This document shows positions 37,875 to 48,666 of a stretch of DNA of 64,000 nt, piece by piece. Every line of letters begins with the position of its first letter. Within the stretch, counting starts at the first letter, position 1. Origin of the DNA: Heyndrickxia coagulans DSM 1 = ATCC 7050 (lineage in GTDB: Bacteria; Bacillota; Bacilli; Bacillales; Bacillaceae_C); assembly GCF_000290615.1 (NCBI RefSeq), contig NZ_ALAS01000205.1, positions 62,001 through 126,000 of the forward strand, written 5' to 3'. A model generated the notes under the pieces. That model searched no databases. It worked only from the letters and a program-made list of their open reading frames with translations, and had not been told where the DNA came from. The translations under genes were made by a program, and so were the position numbers.

Positions 37875-39134
37875 TTACAAGAAAAATCTTTGGATATCAT
37901 TCCAGGTGACAATGATCATCAACAGCATCAGGAGCGCAAAACCGATAAAATGGACGATGCCTTCTTTTTGCCGGTCAATCGGTTTGCCCCGCAATGCTTC
38001 GATTCCGAAAAACAGCAGCCTGCCTCCGTCTAAAGCCGGCAGCGGGAGCAGGTTCATAATCCCGATGTTGATGCTCAACAATCCTGCCCATTTAAACAAA
38101 TAGATGATGCCCGACTTGGCGACGGTCTCTGTTGATTTATAAATGCCGACAGGGCCTGACAGCATATCAATGGAAAAGCCGCCGCTGATCAGGTGGCCAA
38201 GCAGTTTAAAAATTTCCACCGTCCAGACGTATGTCTGTGTAATGCCGTACGTGGCAACTTTCAGCGGGGAATGGTCAACCGGGCTGTTCACGCCGATTCT
38301 CCCGAATGTTTTCCCGTCCTCTGAAATGCTTTTTGGCGTCACCGGAATGTCCATTGTTTTGCCGTTCCGTTCCACTGTAAACGTGATTTTTTCATCAGGG
38401 TGTTTTTGGATGACGTCGACAATGTCATTCCACGTCGAGATTTCCGCACCGTCAATACTGATCACCGTATCCCCTTTATGGAGCCCGGCCTTTGCCGCAG
38501 CACTGTCCTTTACAACGGTTCCGAGCACTGGATCGGTCATCGGCACCCCCTGCACCACCGCCATAAGGGTAAAGACAAGGGCTGCCAGGACGAAATTCAT
38601 GAGTGGCCCGGCAAAAATCGTGAGCGCCCGCTTCCCAAGCGATTTGGAGGCAAACTGGCGGTCCCACGGCGCGATTTGCATTTCCATCCGGTCTTCGACA
38701 AGCACGGCATCCCTTTTCACTTTAAACGTCCGGAGGTGTTCATCATCGCCTTCTTCATAGCCTTTGATTACAAGCGCACGTTCCAGATCTGCAGATTCCG
38801 TTTCAATCATGCGCAATCCAGTATACCGGTCTTTTCCGTTCACCACGATTTTTTCAACGGCTTCGTTTTCATCGAAAAGCAGCCCAACCCGCTGGCCTGG
38901 CTTCAACTCCGGCATATCCGGGTCTTCCCCCGCCATCCGCACGTATCCGCCGATCGGAAGCAGGCGGATGGTATACTGCGTTTCGTTTTTCTTAAACGAA
39001 AGAATCTTCGGGCCGAATCCGATCGCAAATTCGCGGCATAAAATCCCGGCTTTTTTTGCAACAAAGAAATGCCCGGCTTCATGGAAAATGACAAGCGAAC
39101 CAAAAATCAAAATAAAGGCTATAACTGTCGTCAA
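37875..39134 (-). CDS. rseP: Site-2 intramembrane zinc metalloprotease RseP/RasP
   Basis: A 419-aa membrane protease. The zinc motif HEAGH lies in the first helix (about 18-22), a PDZ domain occupies the middle (AGLHKGDTVISIDGAEI), and the second zinc ligand region is NLLPLPALDGGRLL near the end. It cleaves anti-sigma factors (RsiW in B. subtilis), FtsL and signal peptides in the membrane. The start is TTG at 39134 after AAGGTGG. Confidence 0.95.
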   Translation of the reverse strand: MTTVIAFILIFGSLVIFHEAGHFFVAKKAGILCREFAIGFGPKILSFKKNETQYTIRLLPIGGYVRMAGEDPDMPELKPGQRVGLLFDENEAVEKIVVNGKDRYTGLRMIETESADLERALVIKGYEEGDDEHLRTFKVKRDAVLVEDRMEMQIAPWDRQFASKSLGKRALTIFAGPLMNFVLAALVFTLMAVVQGVPMTDPVLGTVVKDSAAAKAGLHKGDTVISIDGAEISTWNDIVDVIQKHPDEKITFTVERNGKTMDIPVTPKSISEDGKTFGRIGVNSPVDHSPLKVATYGITQTYVWTVEIFKLLGHLISGGFSIDMLSGPVGIYKSTETVAKSGIIYLFKWAGLLSINIGIMNLLPLPALDGGRLLFFGIEALRGKPIDRQKEGIVHFIGFALLMLLMIIVTWNDIQRFFL

Positions 39135-39181
39135 ATGAATACCACCTTACTTTAAAATAGTCTCCGCCTTTTTCAGGAACT

Positions 39182-39199
39182 CCGGGGGAAACCCCCCGC
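39182..39199 (-). promoter_or_regulatory. Short GC hairpin after dxr
   Basis: The minus strand has GGGGG-TTTC-CCCC directly after the dxr stop and before rseP. No T run follows. It may protect the dxr message or cause pausing. Confidence 0.35.
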
Positions 39200-40345
39200 T
39201 TACATGAGCGAAGCCACATAGTCCCGCGTCTCACGGTCAACGGCCCGGATCGTTTCCAAATCAGGGTGTATAATTACATTATGCCTTGCAAGCGCCTTTT
39301 CAATCAACTGATCAATTTGCAAAAACGCGATTTTTTCCTGCAAAAAGGCATGGACCGCCGCTTCATTGGCCGCATTCAGCACGGCCGGCATCGATCCGCC
39401 GGCTTTTCCGGCTTCATAGGCAAGTTTCAGGCAGTAAAATCGTTCTTCATCCATTTTTTCAAAATGAAGCCGGCCGATTTCCGCCAAATGGAGCCGCTTT
39501 GCATCCGGAAGCGGCAGCCTTTTTGGAAACCCGAGCGCATATTGGATCGGGATGCGCATATCGGGCATTCCAAGCTGCGCCTTCACACTGCTGTCACGGA
39601 ATTCCACAAGAGAGTGGATGATGCTTTCGCGGTGCAGGATCGTATCAATTTTTTCAAAGGGAAGGCCGAACAGCCAGTGTGCTTCAATGACCTCGAGCCC
39701 TTTATTCATCATCGTTGCCGAATCAACCGTGATCTTGGCACCCATCGACCAGTTCGGATGGTTCAGCGCATCTTTTACAGTGACAGTTTCAAGCTGCTCC
39801 CTTGTATAATCACGGAAGCTGCCGCCGGATGCGGTAATGATGAGCCGTTCGATTTCATTCCGGTTTTCTCCTTGCAAACATTGAAAAATGGCGGAATGTT
39901 CACTGTCAATTGGAAGAATGGCAGTGCCGGCGCGCTTTGCTGCATCCATAACGAGATGTCCAGCTGTGACGAGCGTTTCTTTATTGGCGATTGCCACGGT
40001 TTTCCCCGCCCGGATCGCCTCCAAAGTCGGCAACAGCCCGACACTGCCAAGCACCGCATTGACCAAAATATCCGATTCGGCATATACTGCCGTTTCGACC
40101 ATCCCTTTTTCCCCGCAGAGTACAACCGGGCTGTCCCCGAATTCAGTTTTCAGCCGGGCACAGTCCTCTTTGTCAGCGACAGAGACAAGCGCCGGATGAA
40201 ACTCCGAAATGATTTTCCTCGTTAAGTTAAGATTTCTCCCTGCTGAAAAAGCAGCGAGCCGGAATACTTCCGGATGGTTCCGGATCACATCCAGCGTTTG
40301 CGTGCCGATGGAGCCCGTCGCCCCTAACAGGCTGATTCGCTTCAA
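39200..40345 (-). CDS. dxr: 1-deoxy-D-xylulose-5-phosphate reductoisomerase
   Basis: A 381-aa enzyme of the MEP isoprenoid pathway. The NADPH motif [12 protein letters not shown] is at residues 7-18; metal/substrate residues lie in [12 protein letters not shown] and [29 protein letters not shown] is the family signature. It makes MEP for the isoprenoid precursor used by UppS two genes upstream. The start is TTG at 40345 after AGAGGTGG. Confidence 0.96.
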   Translation of the reverse strand: MKRISLLGATGSIGTQTLDVIRNHPEVFRLAAFSAGRNLNLTRKIISEFHPALVSVADKEDCARLKTEFGDSPVVLCGEKGMVETAVYAESDILVNAVLGSVGLLPTLEAIRAGKTVAIANKETLVTAGHLVMDAAKRAGTAILPIDSEHSAIFQCLQGENRNEIERLIITASGGSFRDYTREQLETVTVKDALNHPNWSMGAKITVDSATMMNKGLEVIEAHWLFGLPFEKIDTILHRESIIHSLVEFRDSSVKAQLGMPDMRIPIQYALGFPKRLPLPDAKRLHLAEIGRLHFEKMDEERFYCLKLAYEAGKAGGSMPAVLNAANEAAVHAFLQEKIAFLQIDQLIEKALARHNVIIHPDLETIRAVDRETRDYVASLM

Positions 40346-40363
40346 TGTTTTCCACCTCTTTTT

Positions 40364-41167
40364 CTATCCCGCCATCATTTTTAAAAAATGGATAAGCGGG
40401 AGGACAAACAATAAACTGTCGAAGCGGTCCAAGATGCCGCCGTGACCGGGCAGGATCTTTCCTGCATCTTTTACCCCGTAATGCCGTTTATAGGCGGATT
40501 CCACCAAATCCCCGATCTGGCCGAAAACGGAGAGGACGACCGTGGACATCATGAGCCGCCAGAGCCCGAGGCCGATATTGGAGAAGAAAAAAAACAGCAC
40601 AGCAACAACGGCAGCACACAGCACGCCGCCAAGCGCGCCTTCAACCGTTTTATTCGGGCTGATCTCCGGCCACAGCTTATGCTTTCCAAAAGCCCGCCCG
40701 ATGAAATAAGCGCCGGAATCCGTAGCCCAAATGAGAAACAGGGCGTAAAGAATATAGGTAATGCCCACATCCGGCGCATTTCTCGTTTCAATAAAATAAT
40801 AAAAACCGATGCCAACATAGATGGCGGACAAAATGTGGAAACTCGCCTGTTCAAATGTAAACCGGTTTTTCGTCACCACCATATAGGCGAGAAAAAGCAG
40901 CACGATCATATACACCAATTCAAGCTTGGAAAAGCCTGTTTGTGCGATGACATGCATATACTTTGATGGAAATAAAATCAGCCAGAGCAGCAGGACGGAA
41001 AGGATGCCGCCAAAGGAAAACAATGGCTGTTTTCCCATCCGCAACAGCTCGTACAGCGCGACGGTCGCCATGGCATACACGAGCAGGACAAACGGCCATT
41101 TCCCGTATATCACAAAAGGAATAAAAAAAGCTGCTGCCACGATGGCTGTGATGATTCTTTGTTTCAT
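40364..41167 (-). CDS. cdsA: Phosphatidate cytidylyltransferase
   Basis: A 267-aa integral membrane enzyme with about eight helices and the complete C-terminal signature (SAYKRHYGVKDAGK and GHGGILDRFD). It converts phosphatidic acid and CTP to CDP-diacylglycerol for phospholipid synthesis. It overlaps uppS by 4 nt (ATGA). Confidence 0.95.
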   Translation of the reverse strand: MKQRIITAIVAAAFFIPFVIYGKWPFVLLVYAMATVALYELLRMGKQPLFSFGGILSVLLLWLILFPSKYMHVIAQTGFSKLELVYMIVLLFLAYMVVTKNRFTFEQASFHILSAIYVGIGFYYFIETRNAPDVGITYILYALFLIWATDSGAYFIGRAFGKHKLWPEISPNKTVEGALGGVLCAAVVAVLFFFFSNIGLGLWRLMMSTVVLSVFGQIGDLVESAYKRHYGVKDAGKILPGHGGILDRFDSLLFVLPLIHFLKMMAG

Positions 41168-41958
41168 TCAGACTTCTCCTCACTTTTTAAACCGCCGTAT
41201 CTTCGGGAACGTTTTTGATACTCTTCAATTGCACTTAAAAAATGTTCCTCATCAAAATCCGGCCATAACACATCTGTAAATACAAACTCCGTATATGCCA
41301 GCTGCCATAACATAAAATTGCTGAGCCGGATTTCCCCGCTCGTCCGGATTAAAAGGTCGGGGTCCTGCAGGCCGTGCGTCATTAAGTACTGGTGGAACAC
41401 TTCCTCTGTCAGCTCGTTTTCATTCATTATACCATTTTTTACATCCATTAAAATATTTTTCACGGCGCGCATAATTTCATCCCTGCTCCCGTAATTCAAC
41501 GCAAAATTGAGAATCAGCCCGTCGTTTTGCGCCGTTTCACTGATCGCTTTATTGATGGCCCTTTGGGTATGGGGCGGAATTTTTTCTTTGCACCCCATCA
41601 TCTGCACTTTCACATTTTCCGCTTTCAGCTCGGGAAGATAAGTGGATAAAAATTCTTCCGGCAGCTTCATTAAGTATTCCACTTCCAATTTTGGCCTTTT
41701 CCAGTTTTCTGTTGAAAAAGCATAAAGCGTCAATACTTTGATCCCGAGCCGGTTGGCGGTACGGGTAATTTTCCGGACGGTTTTCATGCCTTCGTGATGG
41801 CCGGCCACCCGCGGCAAATGGCGTTTTTTCGCCCATCTTCCGTTGCCGTCCATGATGATGGCGACGTGTTCCGGGATGGCGGCAGCTTTCACTTTTTCGC
41901 CGCGGGCGATCGTGCCGCGGCCTTCTTTATCGAAAGATTTCCATCTTTTTAAATTCAT
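41164..41958 (-). CDS. uppS: Undecaprenyl diphosphate synthase
   Basis: A 264-aa cis-prenyltransferase (B. subtilis 260). The substrate loop AIIMDGNGRWAKKR, LTLYAFSTENWKRP and the C-terminal RTSGEIRLSNF are all present. It makes the C55 lipid carrier for wall synthesis. The ATG at 41958 and a GTG two codons upstream (41964) both follow GGAGGG; the longer frame has no homology. It is followed by cdsA in the same unit and has its own promoter. Confidence 0.95.
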   Translation of the reverse strand: MNLKRWKSFDKEGRGTIARGEKVKAAAIPEHVAIIMDGNGRWAKKRHLPRVAGHHEGMKTVRKITRTANRLGIKVLTLYAFSTENWKRPKLEVEYLMKLPEEFLSTYLPELKAENVKVQMMGCKEKIPPHTQRAINKAISETAQNDGLILNFALNYGSRDEIMRAVKNILMDVKNGIMNENELTEEVFHQYLMTHGLQDPDLLIRTSGEIRLSNFMLWQLAYTEFVFTDVLWPDFDEEHFLSAIEEYQKRSRRYGGLKSEEKSE

Positions 41959-42079
41959 ATGCACATTTGCCCTCCAAATGGTATCCGCCTGCATCTCCAT
42001 GCACGGTACCGCGGCCATACGGTGTTCAGTCGTTTCCGGCAAAAGTGGTATGGCCTTTATATTCCATTTGCCAACCTCT

Positions 42080-42108
42080 ATTATAGAGAAAATGGATGCG
42101 TTTGTGTA
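42080..42108 (-). promoter_or_regulatory. Sigma-A promoter of uppS-cdsA
   Basis: On the minus strand TACACA (42103-42108) and consensus TATAAT (42080-42085) are 17 bp apart. The -10 is centred in a small dyad CTCTATAATAGAG. Confidence 0.7.
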
Positions 42109-42274
42109 GTTCTGTTTTTAAATGGTCCGGCCATTTGGTTTTGTGGCGTATGGAAAACCGGCTTTGTATCCCATTTTAAAGCGCGTGTGAAGCCCGTTTT
42201 CCCGGCAGTATGGCAAAGGTCTTTTGGAGCCGGAACTTTCCATGCTCCCGTGAAAACGCGCATTCCTGTTAACA

Positions 42275-42315
42275 TAAAAAAACTTCCATTGGCCGCTTGC
42301 CAACGGAAGTTTTTT
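42275..42315 (-). terminator. Terminator after frr
   Basis: AACTTCCGTTGGC pairs with GCCAATGGAAGTT (one wobble) on the minus strand, followed by TTTTTTT. It closes the frr transcript. Confidence 0.92.
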
Positions 42316-42324
42316 GTCCGGCAG

Positions 42325-43625
<1,301 letters not shown>

Positions 43626-43705
43626 TTATGTAAAATTTCCCCGGTCCATCTTTGCCAGTAAACGGGGCATTTTTTTGCAAGGTTAAAATCCTGCTCCTGC
43701 CTTCT

Positions 43706-43741
43706 TTTAAAAAGAGGAACACACTGTGTTCCCCTTTTTAA
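43706..43741 (-). terminator. Terminator between tsf and pyrH
   Basis: On the minus strand AAAAAGGGGAACAC pairs with GTGTTCCTCTTTTT directly after the tsf stop. Confidence 0.88.
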
Positions 43742-43743
43742 AA

Positions 43744-44628
43744 CTAGTTTTTCTTCACTTGATTCATGACTTCTTCAGCAAAGTTTTCCTGGCGTTTTTC
43801 AATGCCTTCGCCGACTTCATAACGGACAAAATCTGCCACTTTTGCGTTATGGGAAGCGACAAACTGCCCAACCGTTTGATCCGGGTTTTTGACAAACGCC
43901 TGGTCTGCCACACAAATTTCCTCGAAGTATTTCTTCAAGCGCCCTTCCACCATTTTTTCCACAATCTTTTCCGGTTTGCCTTCGTTCAGCGCCTGTTGTT
44001 TTAATACTTCGCGTTCATGGGACACTTCTGCTTCCGAAACCTGGTCGCGGGAGATGTATTTCGGATTCATCGCTGCCACGTGAAGGGCTACGTCTTTTGC
44101 AACAGAAGCATCGGTTGTGCCTTCAAGAACGGTGAGCACGCCGATGCGGCCGCCCATGTGAAGGTATTCGCCGAATGCGCCGTTATCTGTTTTCGTTTTC
44201 AGGGCAAAACGGCGGAGCGAAATTTTTTCACCGATTTTGGAAATCGCCTGTGTAATAAAATCATTGACAGTCGATCCGTTTGCCATTGTTGATTGTAAAG
44301 CGGTATCCAGATCGGCCGGTTTGCTTTTGAGCAAATGTTCAGCGATTTCTTTTACAAGGTTTTGGAATTCTGCATTTTTTGCAACAAAGTCTGTTTCAGC
44401 ATTGACTTCGAGAATAACGGCGTGGTTGCCTTCGCTTAATACGTAAGTGGTTCCTTCTGCAGCAACGCGGTCTGCCTTTTTCGCCGCTTTTGCAATCCCT
44501 TTTTCACGAAGATAGTCCACTGCTTTTTCCATATCGCCGTTCGTTTCTGTCAGTGCTTTTTTGCAGTCCATCATACCTGCGCCGGTTTTTTCACGCAGTT
44601 CTTTCACCATTTGAGCTGTAATTGCCAT
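43744..44628 (-). CDS. tsf: Elongation factor Ts
   Basis: A 294-aa nucleotide-exchange factor for EF-Tu. The N-terminal UBA-like segment ([19 protein letters not shown]) and the core signature ([12 protein letters not shown]) are present. The ATG follows GAAGGAGG. A terminator lies only about 34 nt upstream, between it and rpsB, so expression depends on read-through unless a promoter is hidden in that gap. Confidence 0.97.
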   Translation of the reverse strand: MAITAQMVKELREKTGAGMMDCKKALTETNGDMEKAVDYLREKGIAKAAKKADRVAAEGTTYVLSEGNHAVILEVNAETDFVAKNAEFQNLVKEIAEHLLKSKPADLDTALQSTMANGSTVNDFITQAISKIGEKISLRRFALKTKTDNGAFGEYLHMGGRIGVLTVLEGTTDASVAKDVALHVAAMNPKYISRDQVSEAEVSHEREVLKQQALNEGKPEKIVEKMVEGRLKKYFEEICVADQAFVKNPDQTVGQFVASHNAKVADFVRYEVGEGIEKRQENFAEEVMNQVKKN

Positions 44629-44661
44629 CGGATTTCCTCCTTCAGGTTATGTACGTCTCCC

Positions 44662-44705
44662 TAAAAAAGGTGATAAGCACAAACCTTCTTATCACCTTTT
44701 TTCAT
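44662..44705 (-). terminator. Terminator between rpsB and tsf
   Basis: Perfect arms AAAAAAGGTGATAAG and CTTATCACCTTTTTT on the minus strand, 10-12 nt loop. It would set the rpsB:tsf ratio through partial read-through. Confidence 0.92.
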
Positions 44706-44757
44706 TGGGATATTTTTGGTAAGGTGCGGTGCTGTCAAACCCCGGCCGGAAAACGGA

Positions 44758-45513
44758 TCAGGCTTCGACAGTCGTTTCTTCCGTGCCCGCTGCTTCGCCG
44801 GATTCAGTCGAAACTTCAGCAGCGCCTTCTTCACCCTGTTTTGCTTCCACAATGGCATCCGCCATTTTGCTGGTCAAAAGTTTGACTGCACGGATCGCAT
44901 CATCGTTTGCCGGAATGACATAGTCAATTTCATCCGGATCGCAGTTTGTATCCACAATCCCGATAATCGGAATGTTTAATTTTCTTGCTTCCGCCACCGC
45001 GATGCGTTCTTTGCGCGGGTCGATCACAAACAAAGCATCCGGCAGGTTCCGCATATCTTTAATGCCGCCAAGGAATTTCACCAAACGGTCGTGTTCTTTT
45101 TTCAACTGGACGACTTCTTTTTTCGGAAGGACATCGAACGTGCCGTCTTCTTCCATTTTTTCGATTTGTTTCAAACGGTCAATCCGTTTTTGGATCGTTT
45201 CAAAGTTGGTTAAAGTTCCGCCAAGCCAGCGGTGGTTCACGTAAAACATGCCGGAACGTTCTGCTTCATCTTTAACGGATTCCTGGGCCTGTTTTTTCGT
45301 GCCGACGAACAGAATATTTCCACCGTTTCCTGCAAGTTCTTTTACAAAGTTGTAAGCTTCTTCCACTTTTTTGACCGTTTTTTGCAGGTCAATAATATAG
45401 ATGCCGTTCCGCTCCGTGAAAATGTATTTTTTCATTTTCGGATTCCAGCGGCGCGTCTGGTGGCCGAAATGGACACCGGCTTCGAGCAGCTGTTTCATTG
45501 AGATCACTGACAT
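44758..45513 (-). CDS. rpsB: 30S ribosomal protein S2
   Basis: A 251-aa protein starting [23 protein letters not shown] at 45513 after TAGGAGG; an upstream in-frame start is rejected by homology. It contains the two S2 signatures ([13 protein letters not shown] and [13 protein letters not shown]). It has its own strong promoter downstream of swrB. Confidence 0.97.
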   Translation of the reverse strand: MSVISMKQLLEAGVHFGHQTRRWNPKMKKYIFTERNGIYIIDLQKTVKKVEEAYNFVKELAGNGGNILFVGTKKQAQESVKDEAERSGMFYVNHRWLGGTLTNFETIQKRIDRLKQIEKMEEDGTFDVLPKKEVVQLKKEHDRLVKFLGGIKDMRNLPDALFVIDPRKERIAVAEARKLNIPIIGIVDTNCDPDEIDYVIPANDDAIRAVKLLTSKMADAIVEAKQGEEGAAEVSTESGEAAGTEETTVEA

Positions 45514-45549
45514 TTTATTTCCTCCTATGGTTTTTTTCCTCCGCCCCAA

Positions 45550-45564
45550 TCCTTTTCAAAAGGA
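45550..45564 (-). promoter_or_regulatory. Palindrome in the rpsB leader
   Basis: TCCTTTTGAAAAGGA, a perfect 7-bp dyad around one central base, lies about 40 nt before the rpsB start. S2 genes are often autoregulated through leaders; no such link is shown here. Confidence 0.3.
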
Positions 45565-45625
45565 GACCGCTTAAAAGCAGCACCGTCCTTTAAATCATGA
45601 AGCGTGTGTGATAACACCAACGATT

Positions 45626-45654
45626 ACTATAACATAAAAAAAAATGCGAATCAA
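45626..45654 (-). promoter_or_regulatory. Sigma-A promoter of rpsB
   Basis: On the minus strand TTGATT (45649-45654), 17-bp spacer with a nine-T run, and extended -10 TGTTATAGT (TATAGT at 45626-45631). It begins directly after the swrB stop and separates ribosomal genes from the motility operon. Confidence 0.75.
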
Positions 45655-45657
45655 GCA

Positions 45658-46203
45658 TTATCCGCGTCCTGTCTGAAATTTTAGAAGCAGCTCGATTTCC
45701 GTGCGGCCTTTATTTAATTTTTGGGCAATTTCATCAACAGTATACCCGTTTTGTTGCAAATCATTCACTTTTTGCAAAAGGCTTTTTTCTTCCTGAAGCT
45801 GCCCTTCGCTTTGTTCCCCTGAAATTTGCCGGGCCGCATTCCGGTACGCCCGGTTTGCGGACGTCCGGATGAGCGCGTCCGGCTTCGGTCCCGCTGTTTC
45901 TCCTGTTTCAGGCGGCTTTTTTGTTTCTGGAGCCGGCTGTTCCGTTTCCGGCCCTGCTTTTTCCGCCGGCCCGGTCTCCTTCATCCTGCCTGCTTTCATT
46001 TTTTTGATAAAAGCATCGTTTTCTTCTTTTAGCTCCATCAGGTATACGGAAAAGATGTCTTCGATTTCCTTTACCATTTTATTGACGTTCTGTTCTGCCC
46101 GAGCAAAGCGGTTTTGCCGTAAATAGAGCAGGATGATGGCAAAAATGGAGAGCGCATTAAATAGGAAAGAAAGAATGAGGAAAAAAATAACCGTTTGATT
46201 CAC
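45658..46203 (-). CDS. swrB: Swarming motility protein SwrB
   Basis: A 181-aa protein (B. subtilis 167) with one N-terminal membrane helix (about residues 3-28), a coiled-coil stretch, a Pro/Glu/Thr-rich linker (about 70-115) and a C-terminal helix-turn-helix-like end (GYTVDEIAQKLNKGRTEIELLLKF). SwrB activates basal body assembly and sigma-D in B. subtilis. The GTG at 46203 is tight against AGAGGGG, so the true start may be slightly internal. It is the last gene of the fla/che operon. Confidence 0.85.
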   Translation of the reverse strand: MNQTVIFFLILSFLFNALSIFAIILLYLRQNRFARAEQNVNKMVKEIEDIFSVYLMELKEENDAFIKKMKAGRMKETGPAEKAGPETEQPAPETKKPPETGETAGPKPDALIRTSANRAYRNAARQISGEQSEGQLQEEKSLLQKVNDLQQNGYTVDEIAQKLNKGRTEIELLLKFQTGRG

Positions 46204-46212
46204 CCCCTCTGA

Positions 46213-46986
46213 TTACAGCAACCGTTTTTCCAAAATATTCCGCAGTTTATAAATGGCCTTCGAATGGATCTGGGAAATGCGGGAAGTGGAAAGCCCCATC
46301 ACTTCGCCGATTTCTGTCAGCGTGCATTCTTCCTGATAAAAGAGGCCCAGCACAAGCTGCTCTTTTTCCGACAGGGCACGGATGGCCTCTGCCAGTTCCT
46401 TTACGGTTTCCTTCTTTTCCAGTTCGGATTCTGGCTGGCCATTATTCCGTTCCCCGGACACGAGCCGGGATGCCGCTTCCGGTTCATCATTGTCGGTGCC
46501 CGTTTCTTCTATTGACAGGACATTGGCAAAAAACTGTTCATTCATCGTTGTGCAGACTTCCGTTTCTTCCATGCCAAGCTCCAAAGCGACTTCTTTCGGA
46601 GAAACGGCGCGCAAGTATTTCTGCTCCAGCTTTTCAATGGCACTTTCAATTTTTTTCGCTTTTTCTCTCGTGCCCCTTGACAGCCAGTCTTCTTTCCGCA
46701 GGCCGTCCAAAATCGCGCCGCGGATCCGAAAAGAAGCATATGTATCAAATCTCAGTTCGCGGGACGGATCAAATTTGTTTAATGAATCCAAAAGCCCGAA
46801 CATGCCGAGGCTTTTTAAATCCTCTTTCGATACGTTGCGGGGAAGCCCGGCGGCAATTCTTTGGACATGGAAAGAAACAAGCGGCATATATCTTTTCACA
46901 AGGGCATTCCCGGCTTCCGGATCACGGGATTTAAGCCACAAATCCCAGTCTTTCTGCTCTTCACCCTGTATTGGCTCCTCCGCCAT
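46213..46986 (-). CDS. sigD: RNA polymerase sigma factor SigD (sigma-28)
   Basis: A 257-aa sigma-70 family factor (B. subtilis 254). Region 2 (LGMFGLLDSLNKFDPSRELRFDTYASFRIRGAI), region 3, and region 4 with the helix-turn-helix LTEIGEVMGLSTSRISQIHSKA are intact. It directs transcription of flagellin, autolysin and chemoreceptor genes. The ATG at 46986 is seven bases after AAGGAGG; the longer frame is rejected. Confidence 0.96.
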   Translation of the reverse strand: MAEEPIQGEEQKDWDLWLKSRDPEAGNALVKRYMPLVSFHVQRIAAGLPRNVSKEDLKSLGMFGLLDSLNKFDPSRELRFDTYASFRIRGAILDGLRKEDWLSRGTREKAKKIESAIEKLEQKYLRAVSPKEVALELGMEETEVCTTMNEQFFANVLSIEETGTDNDEPEAASRLVSGERNNGQPESELEKKETVKELAEAIRALSEKEQLVLGLFYQEECTLTEIGEVMGLSTSRISQIHSKAIYKLRNILEKRLL

Positions 46987-47042
46987 ATCGCATCCCTCCT
47001 TGTTGCCATTGCCTTTTCCCGAAAACAAAGGGGCGGCCCCTA

Positions 47043-47543
47043 TTATATTTCGACAGATCCCTGGTTGACCGTTCTCACGGTCAGCACGGCATTTTCCGGG
47101 TTAAATTCAATCGTGCGGCCGCTTTTCCCCCCGGTATCTTCGGCCACCAATTGAATGCGGTACTTTTTCAGTTCGTGTTTTACAGCCTCGACATTGCGCG
47201 GCCCAATCCGCATTGCTTCATTCATGGAAGAAAAAGAAAACATTTCGGCTCCGCCGGCGATTTTTGCCAACAGCCTGCTCTGGTGGCAGCCTACGCTTTT
47301 CAGGATGCCGATCAGCTCAAAAATGGCGGTATCCGCAAATTTTGCTTTATTCATATGCTCCCCGTTCTTCGCAATGAAGGATGAAGGCAGCATCACATGG
47401 GCAAGCCCGGCTGTTTTGGCCGGCAAATCGTACAGGACGACGCCAACGCATGATCCAAGCCCGGTGGTCCTGATCAGGCCGGGAGAAGTGACAATCTTCA
47501 TTTCCGCAATGCCCACTTTGACGATGTTCATTTCGCTATCCAT
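47043..47543 (-). CDS. cheD: Chemoreceptor glutamine deamidase CheD
   Basis: A 166-aa deamidase. The catalytic Cys is in GLGSCVGVVLYD, the His in GLAHVMLPSS and the Thr/Ser region in KFADTAI. It deamidates receptor glutamines and binds CheC, raising CheC phosphatase activity. The ATG overlaps the cheC end by 8 nt, which suits two proteins that form a complex. Confidence 0.95.
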   Translation of the reverse strand: MDSEMNIVKVGIAEMKIVTSPGLIRTTGLGSCVGVVLYDLPAKTAGLAHVMLPSSFIAKNGEHMNKAKFADTAIFELIGILKSVGCHQSRLLAKIAGGAEMFSFSSMNEAMRIGPRNVEAVKHELKKYRIQLVAEDTGGKSGRTIEFNPENAVLTVRTVNQGSVEI

Positions 47544-48174
47544 TTAATTCAACCCTTAGCGCACGGAACAGGATTTCATAAGAATCCGGATCCGGAAAGA
47601 GGAAAAAATGCCCCTTCATATCGGAATTTTCCGCCTGCTCATCGCTCAGCACCGTATCAATCACGATGGCATAATCGCTGACCTGGGACAGTTCAATCAA
47701 ACCGTAGCTGATAATGGATCCGAACATATCAATGCTGAGCGCCGGGACGGAAGGCAGCATATCCAGCTTCGTAAAATTGGAAAGCGCCGTTAAATAAGAC
47801 CCCGACAAAATATTGCCCAGCTCCAGCATCGCCGACAGCCCGAGCTCCGGATAAGGCGGTTTTTCAAAAGAAAACGACGGATCTCCGATCATTTCTTTAA
47901 TGAATCGTTCGCCCTGGGCAACCGGCACGATGAAAAAAATATTGCCGGGTGCATCGCCTTGAATCCGTAAAAACACGCTCACCACAACGAGCTCAGCACC
48001 GCCGATCAGATCCATGATTTCTTCAAAAGAAGCAATATGGACATCCGGAACCGTCATTTTGATTTTTTTATGCAGCAATTTGGAAAGTGCCGTTGCGGCA
48101 TGCCCCGCTCCGATATTCCCGATTTCTTTTAAGACATCAAGGTGAAGATTTGTGATTTTATTTTTAATATCCAT
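47536..48174 (-). CDS. cheC: CheY-P phosphatase CheC
   Basis: A 212-aa CheC/FliY/CheX-family protein with two phosphatase half-sites (LKEIGNIGAGHAATAL and LELGNILSGSYLTAL), each with the conserved Glu and Asn. It dephosphorylates CheY-P and binds CheD in adaptation. It lies between cheW and cheD as in B. subtilis. Confidence 0.95.
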   Translation of the reverse strand: MDIKNKITNLHLDVLKEIGNIGAGHAATALSKLLHKKIKMTVPDVHIASFEEIMDLIGGAELVVVSVFLRIQGDAPGNIFFIVPVAQGERFIKEMIGDPSFSFEKPPYPELGLSAMLELGNILSGSYLTALSNFTKLDMLPSVPALSIDMFGSIISYGLIELSQVSDYAIVIDTVLSDEQAENSDMKGHFFLFPDPDSYEILFRALRVELNG

Positions 48175-48185
48175 TTAAAATACCC

Positions 48186-48614
48186 CTATTGTAATGGCGT
48201 TAAAGTTTTTTCTAAATCAAGCAGCAGCAAAAGCCTCTGGTTTATATTCGCCACACCGGAAATAAAGTCCTCTTTGCCCGCGTTTACCACTTCCGGCTCG
48301 GGTTCCACTTTTTTTTCGTCGATATCCAGGACATCCGTCGCCTCGTCCACAAGCAGGCCCGTTTCAATCTCTCCAAACCGGACGATGATCAGCTTGCGTT
48401 CCTCCGTATCAGCGCCCGTGTCATCCTCCATGCCAAACCGTTTTTTCAGATCAATGACCGGGATAATGACACCGCGCAAATTCATCACGCCAAGTATAAA
48501 AGGAGCGGTAAGCGGCACTCTTGTAATATGCTGCAGCTTTTCAATGGCCAAAACCTGCGTAACCGGCAGGGCATACTCTTTATCATTTAACTGAAATACG
48601 ATCACTTTCTCCAA
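48186..48614 (-). CDS. cheW: Chemotaxis coupling protein CheW
   Basis: A 142-aa single-domain CheW (B. subtilis 156) with IVFQLNDKEYALPVTQV and VMNLRGVIIPVIDLKKRF. It links receptors to CheA. The start is set at TTG 48614, nine bases after AGAGG; a TTG at 48623 in frame lies too close to that site. An acidic stretch (VEPEPEVV) is near the C-terminus. Confidence 0.92.
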   Translation of the reverse strand: MEKVIVFQLNDKEYALPVTQVLAIEKLQHITRVPLTAPFILGVMNLRGVIIPVIDLKKRFGMEDDTGADTEERKLIIVRFGEIETGLLVDEATDVLDIDEKKVEPEPEVVNAGKEDFISGVANINQRLLLLLDLEKTLTPLQ

Positions 48615-48666
48615 CGATCTCAACCTCTTTCCTGGGCAATGAAGTGGGCGGCAAGCACCCTGTTTT

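Larger units (their letters stand above)
41959..42324. other. 366-bp gap between frr and uppS
   Basis: No supported gene. It holds the frr terminator (42275-42315), then about 170 bp of unremarkable sequence, then the uppS promoter (42080-42108) and a leader of about 115 nt. The frame upstream of uppS is open but lacks family similarity. Confidence 0.7.

Noticed and set aside
39266-40225. Plus-strand open frame of about 319 codons opposite dxr
   Set aside because: dxr is a complete conserved enzyme on the other strand; the antisense frame has no recognisable motif.
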